From NCBI GenBank assembly GCA_003510895.1, contig DOKE01000027.1:13286-27051 (forward strand): 13,766 nt of DNA. The letters are read 5' to 3'. This DNA comes from Candidatus Moraniibacteriota bacterium. Its GTDB lineage: Bacteria; Patescibacteriota; Minisyncoccia; Moranbacterales; GWC2-37-73. How positions within the stretch are numbered: the stretch's first letter is position 1; each line of letters opens with the position of its first letter. Below the pieces are notes generated by a model that saw only the letters and a list, made by a program, of their open reading frames with translations, was not told the origin of the DNA and searched no databases. The position numbers and the translations under genes were made by a program. Of this stretch, positions 1 to 7,087 are shown in pieces.

Positions 1-490
1 CATATTTAAATCCTTTTCCCTTGTACGGTTCTACTGGTTTAAGTTTCTTAATATTAGCCGCAAATTGTCCCACTTTATATTTATCTATTCCAGAAATAGT
101 CATAACATTTCCTTCAATCTTGACATCAATCCCTTCCACAATCGGAACTACCACCGGATGAGAAAATCCCAAAGCCAAGTTGACATTTTTCCCAGTCACA
201 GACATTCTGAATCCGACTCCGTTTAATTCCAGTTTTTTTTCAAAATTTTGAGAAACTCCTATTAGCAAATTTTCCACCATTCTGGATGTTGTTCCCCAAA
301 TAGCAGGAGTTTCCTTTGTTTTTCCTTTTTTCTCAATAACGATACTTTCTGTTGAAATAACAACAGCCACCTCGTTTCGATGTTCAAAAGACAAAGTTCC
401 CTTAGCTCCTTTAGCTGTCACAATATTATCTTTAACTTCCACTGTAACGCCAGAAGGTATTGCTATTATTTTTTTTCCTATTCTACTCAT
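1..490 (-). CDS. rplF: Large-subunit ribosomal protein L6 (uL6), C-terminus cut by window edge
   Basis: This is L6, a 50S protein that sits near the GTPase-associated centre and the sarcin-ricin loop. The reading frame starts at the ATG at 490 (MSRIGKKIIAIPSGV) and runs open to base 1 for about 163 codons. The first alpha/beta domain has the usual PAIWGTTSRMVENL segment, and the second ends in the family signature EPYKGKGFKY, just before the cut. L6 is usually about 175-185 residues, so only some 15 C-terminal residues are missing. It lies 37 nt downstream of rpsH in standard spc-operon order. There is no Shine-Dalgarno; an A/T-rich TTTTAAATTTTGA leader element lies upstream. Identification is from direct reading of the translated sequence and is secure. 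Confidence 0.97.
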   Translation of the reverse strand, partial: MSRIGKKIIAIPSGVTVEVKDNIVTAKGAKGTLSFEHRNEVAVVISTESIVIEKKGKTKETPAIWGTTSRMVENLLIGVSQNFEKKLELNGVGFRMSVTGKNVNLALGFSHPVVVPIVEGIDVKIEGNVMTISGIDKYKVGQFAANIKKLKPVEPYKGKGFKY

Positions 491-527
491 ATTATAAATA
501 TAAATCAAAATTTAAAATTGTTGATAC

Positions 528-932
528 CTACCAGACTTCACAAATAACTTCTCCTCCCAACCCTCTTTTTCTCGCATCTTCTCCGGTCATAACACCCTTA
601 GATGTTGAAACAACTGAAATTCCATAGCCATTCTTGATTGATTTGATTTCATTTTTTCTAACGTATATTCTTTGTCCTTCCTTGCTCACTCTTTTTATTC
701 CTTTTATTGCCGGAACTTTCTTGTTATTAGAAATTTTTTCATATTTAAGCTGGATGACAACTTTTTGAGAAGTCTCTTTCCCGTCTTCTTGGGCTGACCC
801 TATGAAATCCTTTTCTTCCAAGATCTTGGCAATAGCCAATTTTAATTTGGAAAATGGCACCGCCACTTCTTTGTGTCCGGCTATCTGGGCATTTCTTATT
901 CTGGTAAGCATGTCGCTGATTGTATCTAACAT
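528..932 (-). CDS. rpsH: Small-subunit ribosomal protein S8 (uS8)
   Basis: S8 binds helix 21 in the central domain of 16S rRNA and is a primary assembly protein. In E. coli it is also the translational repressor of the spc operon. The 134-residue product opens with MLDTISDMLTRIRNA, a slight variant of the usual DPIADMLTRIRNA. It has the C-terminal STSKGVMTGEDARKRGLGGE segment that forms the rRNA-binding surface and ends EVICEVW. Its length is normal for the family (about 130). It sits between rpsZ (51 nt upstream) and rplF (37 nt downstream), as in the canonical spc order. The leader carries an AAATTTTTGAATTTA element rather than a ribosome binding site. Whether it autoregulates here cannot be told. 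Confidence 0.97.
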   Translation of the reverse strand: MLDTISDMLTRIRNAQIAGHKEVAVPFSKLKLAIAKILEEKDFIGSAQEDGKETSQKVVIQLKYEKISNNKKVPAIKGIKRVSKEGQRIYVRKNEIKSIKNGYGISVVSTSKGVMTGEDARKRGLGGEVICEVW

Positions 933-983
933 ACGCTTTTAGTGTAAATTCAAAAATTTAAATCAATTAATATATAATATATT

Positions 984-1169
984 CTACCAACTACTCTTCT
1001 TAACACCCGGGATTTCTCCTTTGCTGGCAAGTTCTCTGAAACAAATCCTGCAAATTTCAAATTTTCTCAGATATCCGTGTTTTCTTCCGCATCTCCAACA
1101 CCTATTCACAGCTCTTGTTGAGAACTTTGGTTTTTTTAATGCTCTAGCTTCTGTTGATGTTTTTGCCAT
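984..1169 (-). CDS. rpsZ: Small-subunit ribosomal protein S14, zinc-binding type (uS14 type Z)
   Basis: S14 is a late-assembling protein of the 30S head, next to S3 and S10. The 61-residue product is the short zinc-ribbon form. Cysteines at residues 24, 27, 40 and 43 form two CxxC pairs (CWRC and CRIC), and the protein ends in the family signature GEIPGVKKSSW. The longer zinc-free form is about 100 residues, so length and cysteines agree. The gene lies between rplE (25 nt upstream) and rpsH, its usual place in the spc operon. In bacteria with both forms the zinc-free copy is usually a zinc-starvation backup; only this copy is visible here. The start ATG gives the expected MAKTS N-terminus. 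Confidence 0.97.
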   Translation of the reverse strand: MAKTSTEARALKKPKFSTRAVNRCWRCGRKHGYLRKFEICRICFRELASKGEIPGVKKSSW

Positions 1170-1194
1170 ATAACAATATGTTCGTTACTTATAC

Positions 1195-1743
1195 TTAATT
1201 CTTTTTTATTGGAAAACCTAATAATCTATAAAATTCCATTCCTTCTTTATTATTCTTTGCTGTCGAGGTAACTGTAATTTGCAAACCAAATATTGTCTTC
1301 ACGTGTTCCGGAGAAACTTCCGGGAAAATAATATGCTCTCTTATTCCTATATTTAAATTTCCGCTAGAATCAACAGATGAAACCGGGATGCCTTGAAAGT
1401 CTCTGGTTCTGGACAATGTTACATTGATAAGTCTGTCAATAAAAGACCACATTCTTTCTCCTCTTAATGTTACCTTGATTCCGACTTCCATTCCCTCTCT
1501 GGTTTTAAAACCGGCAATAGCTTTTTTCGCCTTGGTTTTCACAGGTTTTTGCCCTGTTATCACTTTCACATATTCAAAAATTTCTTGCGCTTTATCTCCT
1601 TCTCGGCCTATCTTTCCAATACCGACATTCACAACAACTTTGTAAATTTTCGGAACTGCCATAATGTTTCCATATCCAAATTTGCTTTCCATTTCAGGAA
1701 CAACCGTTTTTATATATTTTTCTTTTGTTGAAACGACATTCAT
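1195..1743 (-). CDS. rplE: Large-subunit ribosomal protein L5 (uL5)
   Basis: L5 binds 5S rRNA in the central protuberance and contacts P-site tRNA and S13 across the subunit interface. The 182-residue product matches the usual length (about 179-185). Recognisable segments are PKIYKVVVNVGIGK near residue 30, the ITGQKPVKTKAKKAIAGFKTR segment (about 63-83), LRGERMWSFIDRLINVTLSR, RDFQGIP, and the late GIREHIIFPE. The order rplX-rplE-rpsZ, with 26-nt and 25-nt spacers, is the normal spc arrangement. The start gives MNVVSTKEKYIK, a short N-terminal extension common in the family. The leader holds an A/T-rich TTAATTTTTGATT block but no Shine-Dalgarno. Confidence 0.97.
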   Translation of the reverse strand: MNVVSTKEKYIKTVVPEMESKFGYGNIMAVPKIYKVVVNVGIGKIGREGDKAQEIFEYVKVITGQKPVKTKAKKAIAGFKTREGMEVGIKVTLRGERMWSFIDRLINVTLSRTRDFQGIPVSSVDSSGNLNIGIREHIIFPEVSPEHVKTIFGLQITVTSTAKNNKEGMEFYRLLGFPIKKN

Positions 1744-1769
1744 AGTGATTAAATTATACCAATCAAAAA

Positions 1770-2075
1770 TTAAAACTCTTTATTGCATTTCTTGCACAAT
1801 CTTGATTTACTTTCTTTCTTTACTGAATAAGCAACTCTGGTCATTTTTCCGCAATTAGGACAAATAAGCATAGCATTTGAAACGCTGAATGGAGCGGCTA
1901 CTTCAACTATTTGCCCTTTTTCTCCGTCTCTTTTCGGTTTCACGTGCTTTTTAACAATATTCACATTCTCCACAACAATTTTTTCAGCATCAAGCAAGAC
2001 TCGGACAACTTTTCCTTTTTTGCCCTTATTTTTTCCAGCTATTACTTGAACTTGATCTCCTTTTTTTATTCTCAT
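1770..2075 (-). CDS. rplX: Large-subunit ribosomal protein L24 (uL24) with C-terminal zinc ribbon
   Basis: L24 starts 50S assembly by binding the 5' domain of 23S rRNA and sits near the peptide-tunnel exit. The 101-residue product has an N-terminal KOW-type RNA-binding segment (MRIKKGDQVQVIAGKNKGKK). A C-terminal half follows in which Cys72/Cys75 (CPNC) and Cys94/Cys97 (CKKC) form a probable zinc ribbon. The E. coli protein lacks these cysteines, but cysteine-bearing L24 is common in other phyla. It follows rplN by 21 nt and precedes rplE by 26 nt, as in the standard order. The start ATG yields the expected MRIKKGD opening. Confidence 0.97.
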   Translation of the reverse strand: MRIKKGDQVQVIAGKNKGKKGKVVRVLLDAEKIVVENVNIVKKHVKPKRDGEKGQIVEVAAPFSVSNAMLICPNCGKMTRVAYSVKKESKSRLCKKCNKEF

Positions 2076-2096
2076 ATATATATTCGTAATATGTGT

Positions 2097-2462
2097 TTAT
2101 AATACTTCTGGTGCCAATGAAACAATTTTGCTAAATCCTTTTTCTCTAAGCTCTCTCGCAACCGGACCAAATATGCGAGTTCCCTTCGGTTCTTTATCAT
2201 CCACAATCACTGCTGCGTTTTCATCAAATTTTATATATGATCCATCTTTTCTTCTCAGAGATTTTGCCTGTCTGACAATAACAGCTTTAACCTTATCGCC
2301 TTTCTTGACCATTCCTCTCGGTTCTGAAGTCTTAACTGAAGCCACAATAATATCGCCAACGGAAGCATAACGCTTTCTGGTTCCGCCTAAAACTTTGAAG
2401 CATTCAATTATTTTTGCTCCTGAATTGTCTGCTACTCTTAATTTTGTCTCTGCTTGAATCAT
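2097..2462 (-). CDS. rplN: Large-subunit ribosomal protein L14 (uL14)
   Basis: L14 lies on the 50S interface, forms bridges to 16S rRNA, and is the docking site for the RsfS silencing factor in bacteria that have it. The 121-residue product is close to the near-invariant length of about 122. It carries MIQAETKLRVADNSGAK at the N-terminus, then GTRKRYASVGDIIVASVK and the C-terminal GTRIFGPVARELREKGFSKI, all hallmark segments. It is the first gene of the spc block and follows rpsQ by 30 nt. I see no separate promoter in that spacer, so co-transcription with the S10 block is likely. The leader contains AATTTAGAAATAG and no Shine-Dalgarno. Confidence 0.98.
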   Translation of the reverse strand: MIQAETKLRVADNSGAKIIECFKVLGGTRKRYASVGDIIVASVKTSEPRGMVKKGDKVKAVIVRQAKSLRRKDGSYIKFDENAAVIVDDKEPKGTRIFGPVARELREKGFSKIVSLAPEVL

Positions 2463-2492
2463 ATTATTACTATTTCTAAATTACCTATATTT

Positions 2493-2732
2493 TTACTTAT
2501 ATAAAACTGTGTGATTTTTATCTTTACTAATCGGGCTACATTCAACAAATTCCACTACATCACCCTTCTTAAATTTATTTTCAGGGTCGTGCACTTTGTA
2601 TTTTTTTGTGGAAACATATTTTTTTAAATATTTTTGATGAGTTTTCAAACTATCAATAGCCACGACAATTGTTTTGTCCATAGCATCGCTGACAACTACA
2701 CCTTTCTTGATTTTCTTAATACTCTTTTTCAT
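2493..2732 (-). CDS. rpsQ: Small-subunit ribosomal protein S17 (uS17)
   Basis: S17 is a primary 16S-binding OB-fold protein of the 30S body. The translated product has GVVVSDAMDKTIVVAIDSLKTH and YKVHDPENKFKKGDVVEFVE, matching the family core, and ends ISKDKNHTVLYK. Two in-frame ATGs are possible. The one at 2744 would add MLIG, which has no family counterpart. The one at 2732 gives MKKSIKKIKKG, 79 residues, closer to the usual N-terminus (MRKKLIGKV type), so I prefer 2732. Neither has a convincing Shine-Dalgarno. The gene sits 23 nt after rpmC and 30 nt before rplN, the standard S10-spc junction. Confidence 0.95.
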   Translation of the reverse strand: MKKSIKKIKKGVVVSDAMDKTIVVAIDSLKTHQKYLKKYVSTKKYKVHDPENKFKKGDVVEFVECSPISKDKNHTVLYK

Positions 2733-2755
2733 ACCTATTAACATTGTTATTAAAA

Positions 2756-2956
2756 TTATGCCTTATTCTCTATTTCTAAATCATTAAGAATTGTCAAAGC
2801 TCTTGCAATATCTTTTCTTACTTGACTATATTCCTTGTTGTTCTTTGTTTGTTTGGTCGCAATATCAAATCTAAGCTTAACAGCCAAAGCTCTCTTTTCT
2901 TCAACGAACTTTTCAAGTTCTTCTTTTTTCATATCTCTTATTTCCTGTATTTTCAT
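2756..2956 (-). CDS. rpmC: Large-subunit ribosomal protein L29 (uL29)
   Basis: L29 is a two-helix protein at the tunnel exit, beside L23, and forms part of the docking site for signal recognition particle and trigger factor. The 66-residue product is the usual length. It starts MKIQEIRDMKKEELEKFVEE, typical of the first coiled-coil helix. The second half contains KNNKEYSQVRKDIARALTILND, matching the family's conserved R-x-x-[RK]-x-x-I-A-R-x-x-T-x-L segment. It lies between rplP (41 nt) and rpsQ, as in the standard S10 operon. Small and divergent, but the pattern plus context leaves little doubt. Confidence 0.95.
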   Translation of the reverse strand: MKIQEIRDMKKEELEKFVEEKRALAVKLRFDIATKQTKNNKEYSQVRKDIARALTILNDLEIENKA

Positions 2957-2997
2957 TTTTGCTAGCTTATATTAATTAAACCGATTATTCTTATATT

Positions 2998-3411
2998 CTA
3001 TTTCTGTCTGATGATAAATTTTGTTTTGACGCAAAGCTTATGCGAAGCCAATCTCAGTGATTCTCTAGCTATATCTTCAGTAACACCATCTAGTTCAAAA
3101 AGCATTTTTCCTTGTTTTATTTTAGCCACGAAATGATCCACGCTTCCTTTTCCTTTACCCATAGGAGTTTCATTTCCTTTCTTGGTCATTGGTTTGTCCG
3201 GGAAAATTCTAGTCCAAACCTTTCCTCCTCTTTTCATATATCTAGTCATAGCTCTGCGAGCAGCTTCAATTTGCCTGGCGGAAATAAGTCCTGAAGTTGC
3301 GGCCTGAAGACCAAAACTTCCAAAACTAACCATATTTCCTTTGGTTGCAACACCTCGTATAGCTCCTCCTCTATGGATCTTTCTATGTTTTACTTTTTTT
3401 GGCATCAACAT
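2998..3411 (-). CDS. rplP: Large-subunit ribosomal protein L16 (uL16)
   Basis: L16 contacts the A-site tRNA elbow and is needed late in 50S assembly for peptidyl-transferase activity. The 137-residue product begins MLMPKKVKHRKIHRG, the expected N-terminus, so the first of two nearby ATGs (3411) is chosen. Conserved segments are FGLQAATSGLISARQIEAARRAMTR split across residues about 33-57, then RIFPDKPMTKKGNETPMGKGKGSVDHFVA, and the C-terminal ASHKLCVKTKFI. Length is normal (about 136-140). It lies between rpsC (49 nt) and rpmC (41 nt). Its leader holds the clearest copy of the TTTTAAATTTTGAATT element, which stands where a Shine-Dalgarno would be expected. Confidence 0.98.
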   Translation of the reverse strand: MLMPKKVKHRKIHRGGAIRGVATKGNMVSFGSFGLQAATSGLISARQIEAARRAMTRYMKRGGKVWTRIFPDKPMTKKGNETPMGKGKGSVDHFVAKIKQGKMLFELDGVTEDIARESLRLASHKLCVKTKFIIRQK

Positions 3412-3460
3412 AACAGTTGTAATTCAAAATTTAAAATTCAAAACCGAAAATTCTTATTTT

Positions 3461-4108
3461 TTAATTTCTATCAAATACTTCTCCCTTATACAACCAAACT
3501 TTCACTCCAATTGAACCATGAGTTGTGTGGGCAGTGCTTCTAGCAAAATCAATATCGGCTCTCAATGTATGCAATGGAACTGTTCCTCTGGAAAGCCATT
3601 CTCTTCTGGACATTTCAGCTCCTCCAAGTCGTCCGGAAACTTCTATTTTTATTCCTTTGACATTCTTATTTTTTTCCACTTGATCCAACATTGATTTCAA
3701 AATCTTTCTAAATGGAACTCTTTTTTCCAATTGTTCAGCAACATTTTGAGACACCAACATTGCATTTTCTTCAAATTGCTTAACTTCCTGCACTTCTATT
3801 TTTAGATCAACTTTTTTATTGGAAAAAAACTTTTTCTTGATAGCGCTGCTGATATCTTCAATTCCAGTTCCTCCTCTACCAATCAAAACTCCCGGCCTTG
3901 ATGTTTTTATCACAACCTTGATTGTATTAGCAGATCTTTCAAGACCAACTTCTGCTATCGATGCAGACTTCCAGCGCGTAGAAACAAATTCTCTGATTTC
4001 AACATCCTGTCTCAAATTATGCGCATATCCCCTAGCCGAAAACCACTTTGATTTCCAGGTGGAAATAATTCCTAGTCTCAGTCCTGTTGGATTAACTTTC
4101 TTTCCCAT
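3461..4108 (-). CDS. rpsC: Small-subunit ribosomal protein S3 (uS3)
   Basis: S3 lines the mRNA entry channel of the 30S head. The 215-residue product begins MGKKVNPTGLRLGII. A KH domain follows with the GRGG loop at residues 77-80 (GVLIGRGGTGIEDI). The C-terminal domain has GIKIEVSGRLGGAEMSRREW and VPLHTLRADIDFA. The basic patch around KRVPFRKILKSML corresponds to the region that in E. coli contributes to mRNA unwinding. Length is typical (about 210-235). It follows rplV by 71 nt. The leader is nearly identical to that of rplW (see findings). No Shine-Dalgarno of usual strength is visible; a TTAGAG lies about 16 nt upstream. Confidence 0.98.
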   Translation of the reverse strand: MGKKVNPTGLRLGIISTWKSKWFSARGYAHNLRQDVEIREFVSTRWKSASIAEVGLERSANTIKVVIKTSRPGVLIGRGGTGIEDISSAIKKKFFSNKKVDLKIEVQEVKQFEENAMLVSQNVAEQLEKRVPFRKILKSMLDQVEKNKNVKGIKIEVSGRLGGAEMSRREWLSRGTVPLHTLRADIDFARSTAHTTHGSIGVKVWLYKGEVFDRN

Positions 4109-4179
4109 AATGTTATAAATCTCTAATTATTTTAATATATCTTCCTATAATTATTCAAAATATCAATCACATTTTCTTT

Positions 4180-4713
4180 TTACGCTGATTTTCTCTGAAA
4201 AACTTTCTTTGACCATCCGCTTTTTTGTCCCTTATTGACAACACCCCTGAATGAATTGCTTTTTATCGGAGCTTTTTTCTCTTCCTTGATTTCACTTTTC
4301 TCTTCTTCGATATTTTCTATTTCCTTTTCCTCCTTTGTTTGTTTCTTCTTCACAACTTTTCTTTTTCCAGGTTTGCTTTCAATTTTCTCTTCCAGTATCA
4401 AATAAATATTAGAGGTCCTTTTCATAAGTTGAGTTGCTCTTCCGAAAGCGCGAGGAAGCCATCTTTTTAAGGTTGGTCCCTCTCCTACCTGAATATCTGA
4501 AACAAATAAGTTTTTAACATCCAAACCAAAATTATTTTCAGCATTTGCAATGGCGCTTTTCAAAAGCTTTCCTATTTCTCTGTTTGATTTTTTTCCGGTA
4601 TACGGAAGCTGAACCAAAGCCTCATTGGCATCCATTCCTTTAATAAGGTTCACCACCAATCTGACTTTTCTTGGAGATACTCTTAAATTTTTCAGTATTG
4701 CTTCTACTTTCAT
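4180..4713 (-). CDS. rplV: Large-subunit ribosomal protein L22 (uL22) with long charged C-terminal extension
   Basis: L22 extends a beta-hairpin into the exit tunnel and sits by its outer mouth. Residues 1 to about 109 form the normal core: VSPRKVRLVVNLIKGMDANE, then ANAENNFGLD, and the hairpin region VGEGPTLKRWLPRAFGRATQ, ending in NIYLILEE. The usual protein stops there (about 110-115 residues). This one continues for 68 residues of mainly Lys and Glu, then a basic tail (NKGQKSGWSKKVFQRKSA), giving 177 in all. The tail is continuous in frame with no frameshift sign. Such tails occur in several phyla; its role is unknown. The leader contains a direct repeat of AAATTAGAG just upstream of the ATG. 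The gene lies between rpsS (49 nt) and rpsC. Confidence 0.96.
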   Translation of the reverse strand: MKVEAILKNLRVSPRKVRLVVNLIKGMDANEALVQLPYTGKKSNREIGKLLKSAIANAENNFGLDVKNLFVSDIQVGEGPTLKRWLPRAFGRATQLMKRTSNIYLILEEKIESKPGKRKVVKKKQTKEEKEIENIEEEKSEIKEEKKAPIKSNSFRGVVNKGQKSGWSKKVFQRKSA

Positions 4714-4762
4714 ATAATTTAAACTCTAATTTGCTCTAATTTTATTGCGAATTATAATATCG

Positions 4763-5098
4763 TTATTTCTTTTTTACTGTTTCTGTCTTGACGGCTTTGG
4801 CGGCGTCTTGCGCTTTTTGTTTTGCGGCAACTTCTATTTCTTTCTGCATTTTTCCTCCATGCCTGTTGAAAGTTCTTGTTGGAGAAAATTCTCCCAATCT
4901 ATGTCCAACCATTTCTTCAGTGGCATATACCGGTATAAACTTTCTTCCATTGTGAACTTCGAAAGTGCGTCCCACCATTTCAGGAGAAATTACACAAGCT
5001 CTTGACCATGTTTTTATGTTCTGACCAGGCTTTGTATTTTCTACTTTTCTCAGGACTCTTTCATCAACATACAATCCTTTCTTTAAACTTCTTGACAT
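4763..5098 (-). CDS. rpsS: Small-subunit ribosomal protein S19 (uS19)
   Basis: S19 is in the 30S head, forms a complex with S13 and contacts A-site tRNA. The 111-residue product has the family core: MSRSLKKGLYVDERVLRKV, IKTWSRACVISPEMVGRTFEVHNGRKF split over residues 28-54, then VGHRLGEFSPTRTFNRHGGK. The usual length is about 92, so residues from about 87 on are an extra Ala/Lys/Glu-rich tail (AAKQKAQDAAKAVKTETVKKK region). Its start is only 11 nt after the stop of rplB, one of the tightest spacings in the window, which suggests translational coupling. No Shine-Dalgarno is visible apart from an A-rich AAGAAAAAATAAGAA stretch that overlaps the rplB end. Confidence 0.97.
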   Translation of the reverse strand: MSRSLKKGLYVDERVLRKVENTKPGQNIKTWSRACVISPEMVGRTFEVHNGRKFIPVYATEEMVGHRLGEFSPTRTFNRHGGKMQKEIEVAAKQKAQDAAKAVKTETVKKK

Positions 5099-5109
5099 AA
5101 TAATTGTTC

Positions 5110-5943
5110 TTATTTTTTCTTAGTTTTCCTCTTTACAATAAACTTATCACTATATTTGGATTTTTTTCTAGTTTTTGTTCCGAGAGCATGCTTGCCCCAA
5201 GGAGTCTTTGGATATTTCAAACCAACACCTTGTCTTCCTTCTCCTCCTCCGTGCGGATGATCAACAGGATTCATCGCACTACCTCGAACTGCCGGACGAA
5301 CTCCTTTCCATCTGCTTCTTCCAGCTTTTCCTATTCTTTCAACTCCGTGTTCAAAATTGCTGACCTGTCCAATTGTAGCAAAACATTCTCCGCTTATCAA
5401 TCTTATTTCTCCTGATGCTAATTTAATCTGAACCATTTTTCCATCCGCAGCCATAAGAGATGCTCCTGATCCAGCGCTTCTCACAATCTGTCCTCCTCTG
5501 CCAACAGTCAATTCGATATTGCAAATTATTGTTCCAACCGGGATATTTTTCAATGTTGTTCTATTTCCTTTTTTTATTTCAGCTTTTTCAGATGCCATTA
5601 TTTCCACACCTGCCTTCATTCCTTCTGAAGCAAGTATATATCTCTTCTCTCCATCTTTATAGGAAATCAATGCAATAAGAGCGCTTCTATTTGGATCTTT
5701 TTCAATCGCAATAATTTTTCCCGGAATATCCAACTTGTCTTGCTTAAAATCAACCAATCTGTATCTTCTTTTGTGACCTCCTCCTTGATGACGAACCGCT
5801 ATTTTTCCACCAGCTCTTCCGGCTTTTTCCGTAAGTTTAGCCAACAGAGATTTCTCCGGTTTTTTGTCAGTAAGATCATCCGGTTTAACAACGGACATAT
5901 TTCTTCTTCCTGCTGTATTTCTTTTGTAGACTTTAATTGCCAT
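5110..5943 (-). CDS. rplB: Large-subunit ribosomal protein L2 (uL2)
   Basis: L2 is required for subunit association and peptidyl-transferase activity and is among the most conserved ribosomal proteins. The 277-residue product matches the standard length. Landmarks are RHQGGGHKRRYRLVDFKQDK, the OB-fold segment IAIEKDPNRSALIALISYKDGEKRYI, the SH3-like part VGRGGQIVRSAGSGASLMAADG, and the C-terminal RPAVRGSAMNPVDHPHGGGE. The last includes the conserved histidine region near the catalytic centre. The order rplW-rplB-rpsS is canonical. The start ATG gives MAIKVYKRNTAGRRNMS. The leader carries the TTAAATTTTGAATTTA element plus a weak GAAAG just upstream. Confidence 0.98.
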   Translation of the reverse strand: MAIKVYKRNTAGRRNMSVVKPDDLTDKKPEKSLLAKLTEKAGRAGGKIAVRHQGGGHKRRYRLVDFKQDKLDIPGKIIAIEKDPNRSALIALISYKDGEKRYILASEGMKAGVEIMASEKAEIKKGNRTTLKNIPVGTIICNIELTVGRGGQIVRSAGSGASLMAADGKMVQIKLASGEIRLISGECFATIGQVSNFEHGVERIGKAGRSRWKGVRPAVRGSAMNPVDHPHGGGEGRQGVGLKYPKTPWGKHALGTKTRKKSKYSDKFIVKRKTKKK

Positions 5944-5993
5944 ATTCTTTCATTAAATTCAAAATTTAAAAATCAAAAATCAAAATTATCGTA

Positions 5994-6392
5994 TTATGCT
6001 CCTTTGAATAGTTCTATCGAACTTCCTTCTTTGAGTGTTAATATTGCTTTCTTGAATCCGGCTTTTATTCCTGTGTTTCTTCCAAAATTTTTAACTCTTG
6101 ATTGAGTGTTAACAATCGCAATCTTTTCAACCTTCACATTATATGTTCCTTCAACCGCCTTTTTCACTTCTCCTTTTGTAGCTCTTTTGGAAACCTTAAA
6201 AAAATATTTATTAGAGCTTATGGCAGAGTGAGACTTTTCAGTAATCCAAGGTTCAATCAATACATTGTATGCAAATTCAGAATTTCTAACAGAAATCGGT
6301 TCAGCCTTTTTTGATTTAGCCTTAACCACTTTTTTGGTTTCGTCTTTTAAATCTTTCTCTTCTTTTTCTTCTTTTTTATTAAACAGTGCCAT
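5994..6392 (-). CDS. rplW: Large-subunit ribosomal protein L23 (uL23) with charged N-terminal extension
   Basis: L23 is the main docking protein for trigger factor and SRP at the tunnel exit. The core starts around residue 43 with VLIEPWITEKSHSAIS, and the Glu in this segment matches the position that contacts trigger factor in E. coli. It continues with YFFKVSKRATKGEVKKAVEGTY, VEKIAIVNT, and the basic loop KNFGRNTGIKAGFKKAILTL. Ahead of it are about 42 extra residues rich in Lys and Glu (FNKKEEKEEKDLKDETKK), so the protein is 132 long against the usual 95-100. There is no good internal start at the core boundary, and the extension begins right after the rplW leader element, which supports the ATG at 6392. 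It lies 40 nt after rplD and 50 nt before rplB. Confidence 0.95.
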   Translation of the reverse strand: MALFNKKEEKEEKDLKDETKKVVKAKSKKAEPISVRNSEFAYNVLIEPWITEKSHSAISSNKYFFKVSKRATKGEVKKAVEGTYNVKVEKIAIVNTQSRVKNFGRNTGIKAGFKKAILTLKEGSSIELFKGA

Positions 6393-6432
6393 AACTTTAT
6401 AAATCTATAATTATTCTATTTCTTATATTCAA

Positions 6433-7059
6433 TTATTTGTTCTTCTCTTCAATATATTCAATTGATGCCTTACTCATAATCAATGTCTTGTTATTCAACA
6501 AATCAAACACATTCAAATTTCTGGTAAAAACATTAGTTGTGTTTTCTATGTTGCGAGAATAGGCGCGCGTTTCTTTTTCTTTTTCATCAAAACCGATTAA
6601 TATTTTTCCGGTCGCTTTCAAATTCTTCAAAACATTTGCAAATTCCTTAGTTTTCTTATTCTTTATATTAAAATCTTCCAAAATAATCAAAGATTTGTTC
6701 CTAACTTTTTCACTCAAAGCAATCAAAACCGCTTTTTGCTTCATTTTTCTATTCACATTTTTGCTAAAATTTCTGTCGCTTGTCGGACCGAAAGAAACTC
6801 CACCTTTTCTCCAAACAGGATTCCTGGCTTGTCCCACACGAGCATTTCCCGTTCCTTTTTGTTTCCATGGTTTCTTTCCAGAACCAGCTCTTTCAGATCT
6901 ATCTTTTGTATGAGCTATTGATGTTCTTTTGTTTGATGCGACTGCAACATAAACTTGATGCAACAAATCATCATTTGATGGAACAGAAAAAACTGCGTCC
7001 GATATTTCCATATCTCCCGTTTTTTTTCCTTCCAGATTGTGTATCGAAATCTTTGCCAT
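6433..7059 (-). CDS. rplD: Large-subunit ribosomal protein L4 (uL4)
   Basis: L4 reaches into the exit tunnel with an extended loop, and in E. coli it represses its own S10 operon by attenuation and translational control. The 208-residue product has the globular start (MAKISIHNLEGKKTGDMEIS). The tunnel loop follows, with RTSIAHTKDRSERAGSGKKPW and KGTGNARVGQARNPVWRKGG, then FGPTSDRNFSKNVNRKMKQKA. The C-terminal part, including the NVFDLLNNKTLIMSKASIEY segment, is the usual Rossmann-like region. Length is typical (about 205). It follows rplC by 28 nt. L4 would be a natural candidate ligand for the structured rpsJ-rplC spacer, by analogy only. Confidence 0.97.
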   Translation of the reverse strand: MAKISIHNLEGKKTGDMEISDAVFSVPSNDDLLHQVYVAVASNKRTSIAHTKDRSERAGSGKKPWKQKGTGNARVGQARNPVWRKGGVSFGPTSDRNFSKNVNRKMKQKAVLIALSEKVRNKSLIILEDFNIKNKKTKEFANVLKNLKATGKILIGFDEKEKETRAYSRNIENTTNVFTRNLNVFDLLNNKTLIMSKASIEYIEEKNK

Positions 7060-7087
7060 ATTTTTATTCTAATTTCTAATATCAAAT

